Assembly (NCBI GenBank): GCA_043756275.1
Contig: JAYURJ010000082.1
Location: 1-5,055 of the forward strand
Reading direction: 5' to 3'
DNA length: 5,055 nt
Source: UKL13-2 sp043756275
GTDB taxonomy: Bacteria; Pseudomonadota; Gammaproteobacteria; Burkholderiales; Usitatibacteraceae
Positions 3,816 through 5,055 of this stretch are shown piece after piece. Below the pieces are notes generated by a model. It worked only from the letters and a program-made list of their open reading frames with translations. It was not told the DNA's origin and did not search any database. Every line of letters begins with the position of its first letter. Positions within the stretch are counted from its first letter, which is position 1. A program made the position numbers and the translations under genes.

Positions 3816-4826
3816 TTAGGCTTTGTAATAAGTGCGATACCATTCCACGAACCGTGCGATGCCGTCTTCCACTTTGGTCTGTGGCCGAAAATCGACCCAC
3901 TCCTGCAAGCGCGTCACGTCGGCATTTGTCGCCGCAACATCGCCGGGCTGCATCGGCAACATATTCATTTTGGCTTTTTTACCCAGACAATCTTCCAGCG
4001 CCTGAATATAGCGCATCAACTCTACCGGGCTGTTATTGCCGATATTAAAGACCCGATACTGCGCCTTGCTGGTGGCAGGGTTTGGAGCCGCGCCGGACCA
4101 TGTTGGATCCGCAGCGGCCGGCCGATCAATCACCCGCATCACGCCCTCAACGATGTCTTCTACATAGGTGAAATCACGCACCATCTTGCCGTGATTGAAC
4201 ACGTTGATCGGCTCATCGGCAAGAATTGCTTTGGTGAACAAAAACAGCGCCATATCCGGGCGACCCCACGGCCCATACACCGTAAAAAAACGTAACCCTG
4301 TGCATGGCAAACCGAACAAGTGCGCATAACTGTGCGCCATGAGTTCATTGGCTTTTTTCGTCGCCGCATAGAGCGACACCGGATGGTCAACGTTATCACT
4401 TTCGGCGAGCGGCAGCCGCTCATTCAAACCGTACACGGAGCTGGAAGAGGCAAACACCAAGTGGCTAACTTTTGAATGGCGGGCACCCTCAAGAACGTTG
4501 GTAAAACCAACCACATTGGCATCGATATAGGCTTGCGGATTGGTGAGTGAATAACGGACGCCAGCTTGCGCGGCCAGATGCATGACGGCATCAAAACGCT
4601 CGCTTTTAAATAATGCCTCCATCCCCGCGCGATCACAAATATCGAGTTGCTGAAAACTGAAGCCGCTCTGCGGTTGCAGCCGCGCCAGCCGCGCCACTTT
4701 CAGCGTGGGATCGTAGTAGTCGTTCAGATTGTCGATACCCACCACCGAGTCGCCGCGCGCCAGCAGCTTATGGGCGAGGGTGGAGCCGATAAAGCCGGCC
4801 GCGCCGGTGACAAGGATTCGTTTCAT
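3816..4826 (-). CDS. NAD-dependent UDP-glucuronate 4-epimerase-like protein, 336 aa
   Basis: This is an extended short-chain dehydrogenase of the GalE/UDP-glucuronate epimerase type. It inverts C4 (or C5 in some relatives) of a UDP-uronic acid through a transient 4-keto intermediate. The N-terminal NAD site TGAAGFIG is at residues 7-14, with an acidic residue after beta-2 in GIDNLNDYYD (30-39). The HLAAQAGVRYS motif is at 83-93, and FASSSSVYG (125-133) supplies the catalytic Ser. YAATK (153-157) gives catalytic Tyr153 and Lys157. FFTVYGPWGRPDMALF (180-195) is the signature of UDP-glucuronate epimerases; TviC/WbpP enzymes have a different sequence here. RDFTYVEDIVEGV is at 217-229. Length is normal (about 335-340). 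The ATG at 4826 has no clear Shine-Dalgarno site (CAAAAATCAAAC precedes it). The dehydrogenase follows after a 168-base gap holding MITE copy B, so the pair probably once formed a tight operon. Confidence 0.93.
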   Translation of the reverse strand: MKRILVTGAAGFIGSTLAHKLLARGDSVVGIDNLNDYYDPTLKVARLARLQPQSGFSFQQLDICDRAGMEALFKSERFDAVMHLAAQAGVRYSLTNPQAYIDANVVGFTNVLEGARHSKVSHLVFASSSSVYGLNERLPLAESDNVDHPVSLYAATKKANELMAHSYAHLFGLPCTGLRFFTVYGPWGRPDMALFLFTKAILADEPINVFNHGKMVRDFTYVEDIVEGVMRVIDRPAAADPTWSGAAPNPATSKAQYRVFNIGNNSPVELMRYIQALEDCLGKKAKMNMLPMQPGDVAATNADVTRLQEWVDFRPQTKVEDGIARFVEWYRTYYKA

Positions 4827-4919
4827 GTTTGATTTTTGTTTGATTCAACCCTGAATGACATATTTTGACAGAGTGGATTGCGGAAAACCATCGGCGGTTA
4901 ATTTGCCGCGAAGTTAAAC

Positions 4920-4950
4920 TTCAACGCGCGCTGCAATGTGGCCGCATAAT
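4920..4950 (+). promoter_or_regulatory. Weak promoter candidate for the DUF4337 gene
   Basis: A good -10 box CATAAT (4945-4950) lies 30 bases before the ATG, but the -35 candidates (TTCAAC 4920-4925 at 19 bp, or TCAACG 4921-4926 at 18 bp) match the consensus in only about three positions. The position in a divergent gap of 154 bases makes a promoter here likely; the exact one is uncertain. Confidence 0.3.
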
Positions 4951-4980
4951 CGCAAAAGTTTTTAATCACGGGAGAGCAAT

Positions 4981-5055
4981 ATGTCAGGCGGTCAATTTCA
5001 CGTACACGGTCCACACGATCATGCGCTCGAAGCAGGTGCGCACGGCGAAGGCGAC
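4981..5055 (+). CDS. DUF4337 family membrane protein, N-terminus (partial)
   Basis: Twenty-five codons are visible before the window ends. The ATG at 4981 has a strong ribosome site, GGGAG (4970-4974), six bases upstream. The protein begins MSGGQFHVHGPHDHALEAGAHGEGD (only key features quoted: a His-rich HVHGPHDH at residues 7-14 and acidic Glu/Asp after it). This N-terminus is characteristic of DUF4337 proteins, which continue with a cytoplasmic lead-in and membrane helices. Their function is not established. The gene is transcribed divergently from the epimerase and is probably not part of the sugar pathway. The assignment rests only on this short motif. Confidence 0.72.
   Translation, partial: MSGGQFHVHGPHDHALEAGAHGEGD

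Noticed and set aside
3640..3900. Minus-strand open frame of 86 codons containing KSFDRLRTNG and VVSLSNH
   Set aside because: These peptides are the translation of the MITE core, which turns up in many mis-predicted proteins. The frame overlaps the 3' end of the epimerase and the start of the dehydrogenase in another frame.
1..5055. tRNA, rRNA, riboswitch, origin or attachment site
   Set aside because: No cloverleaf, rRNA-like stretch, recognised riboswitch core, iteron array or tRNA-derived att repeat was seen by reading both strands.

Overview
The window looks like an accessory stretch of a proteobacterial chromosome, most likely gamma- or betaproteobacterial. The grounds are a TonB-dependent outer-membrane receptor tail, a HigBA toxin-antitoxin pair, nucleotide-sugar genes for surface polysaccharide, and several copies of the short 'TTCGACAGGCTCAGGnCGAACGG'-type repeat that is scattered through many proteobacterial genomes. 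The exact taxon cannot be read from the sequence.

Layout: (1) Positions 3-110 are the last 35 codons of a TonB-dependent receptor on the + strand, followed by a textbook intrinsic terminator (128-160). (2) Positions 161-839 hold two weakly supported genes that would be divergent: a doubtful minus-strand hypothetical (183-512) and a small two-helix membrane protein (552-839). (3) Positions 840-1177 carry no gene. They hold a perfect 22-bp tandem duplication and a nested palindromic element of 113 bp bounded by 11-bp direct repeats. (4) Positions 1178-2065 form a minus-strand toxin-antitoxin island: a DUF433 (VapB45-type) antitoxin without its usual toxin gene, then higB and higA. higB has its own promoter, which is covered by two matching palindromes that look like HigA operators. 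(5) Positions 2066-2360 are intergenic and contain one 13-bp palindrome and a 110-bp MITE (copy A, 2216-2325). (6) Positions 2361-4826 hold two minus-strand nucleotide-sugar genes, a UDP-glucuronate-4-epimerase-like gene (4826 to 3816) followed by a TviB/WbpO-like UDP-sugar 6-dehydrogenase (3647 to 2361). A second copy of the 110-bp MITE (copy B, 3687-3796), in opposite orientation to copy A, lies between them. (7) A divergent + strand gene starts at 4981 with a His-rich N-terminus typical of DUF4337 membrane proteins and runs off the window.

How the genes fit together: the epimerase and the dehydrogenase probably make an activated acidic sugar (a uronic or N-acetyl-hexosaminuronic acid) for capsule, exopolysaccharide or O-antigen. 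The dehydrogenase is bracketed by two inverted, about 93% identical MITEs, so the segment could in principle invert. The toxin-antitoxin island lies between two repeat elements that share the same core palindrome, which suggests a repeat-rich integration hotspot. I see no convincing wholly new system. The strongest leads are the MITE-bracketed dehydrogenase, the double HigA operator on an apparently leaderless higB promoter, and a possible eroded toxin start behind the DUF433 antitoxin.
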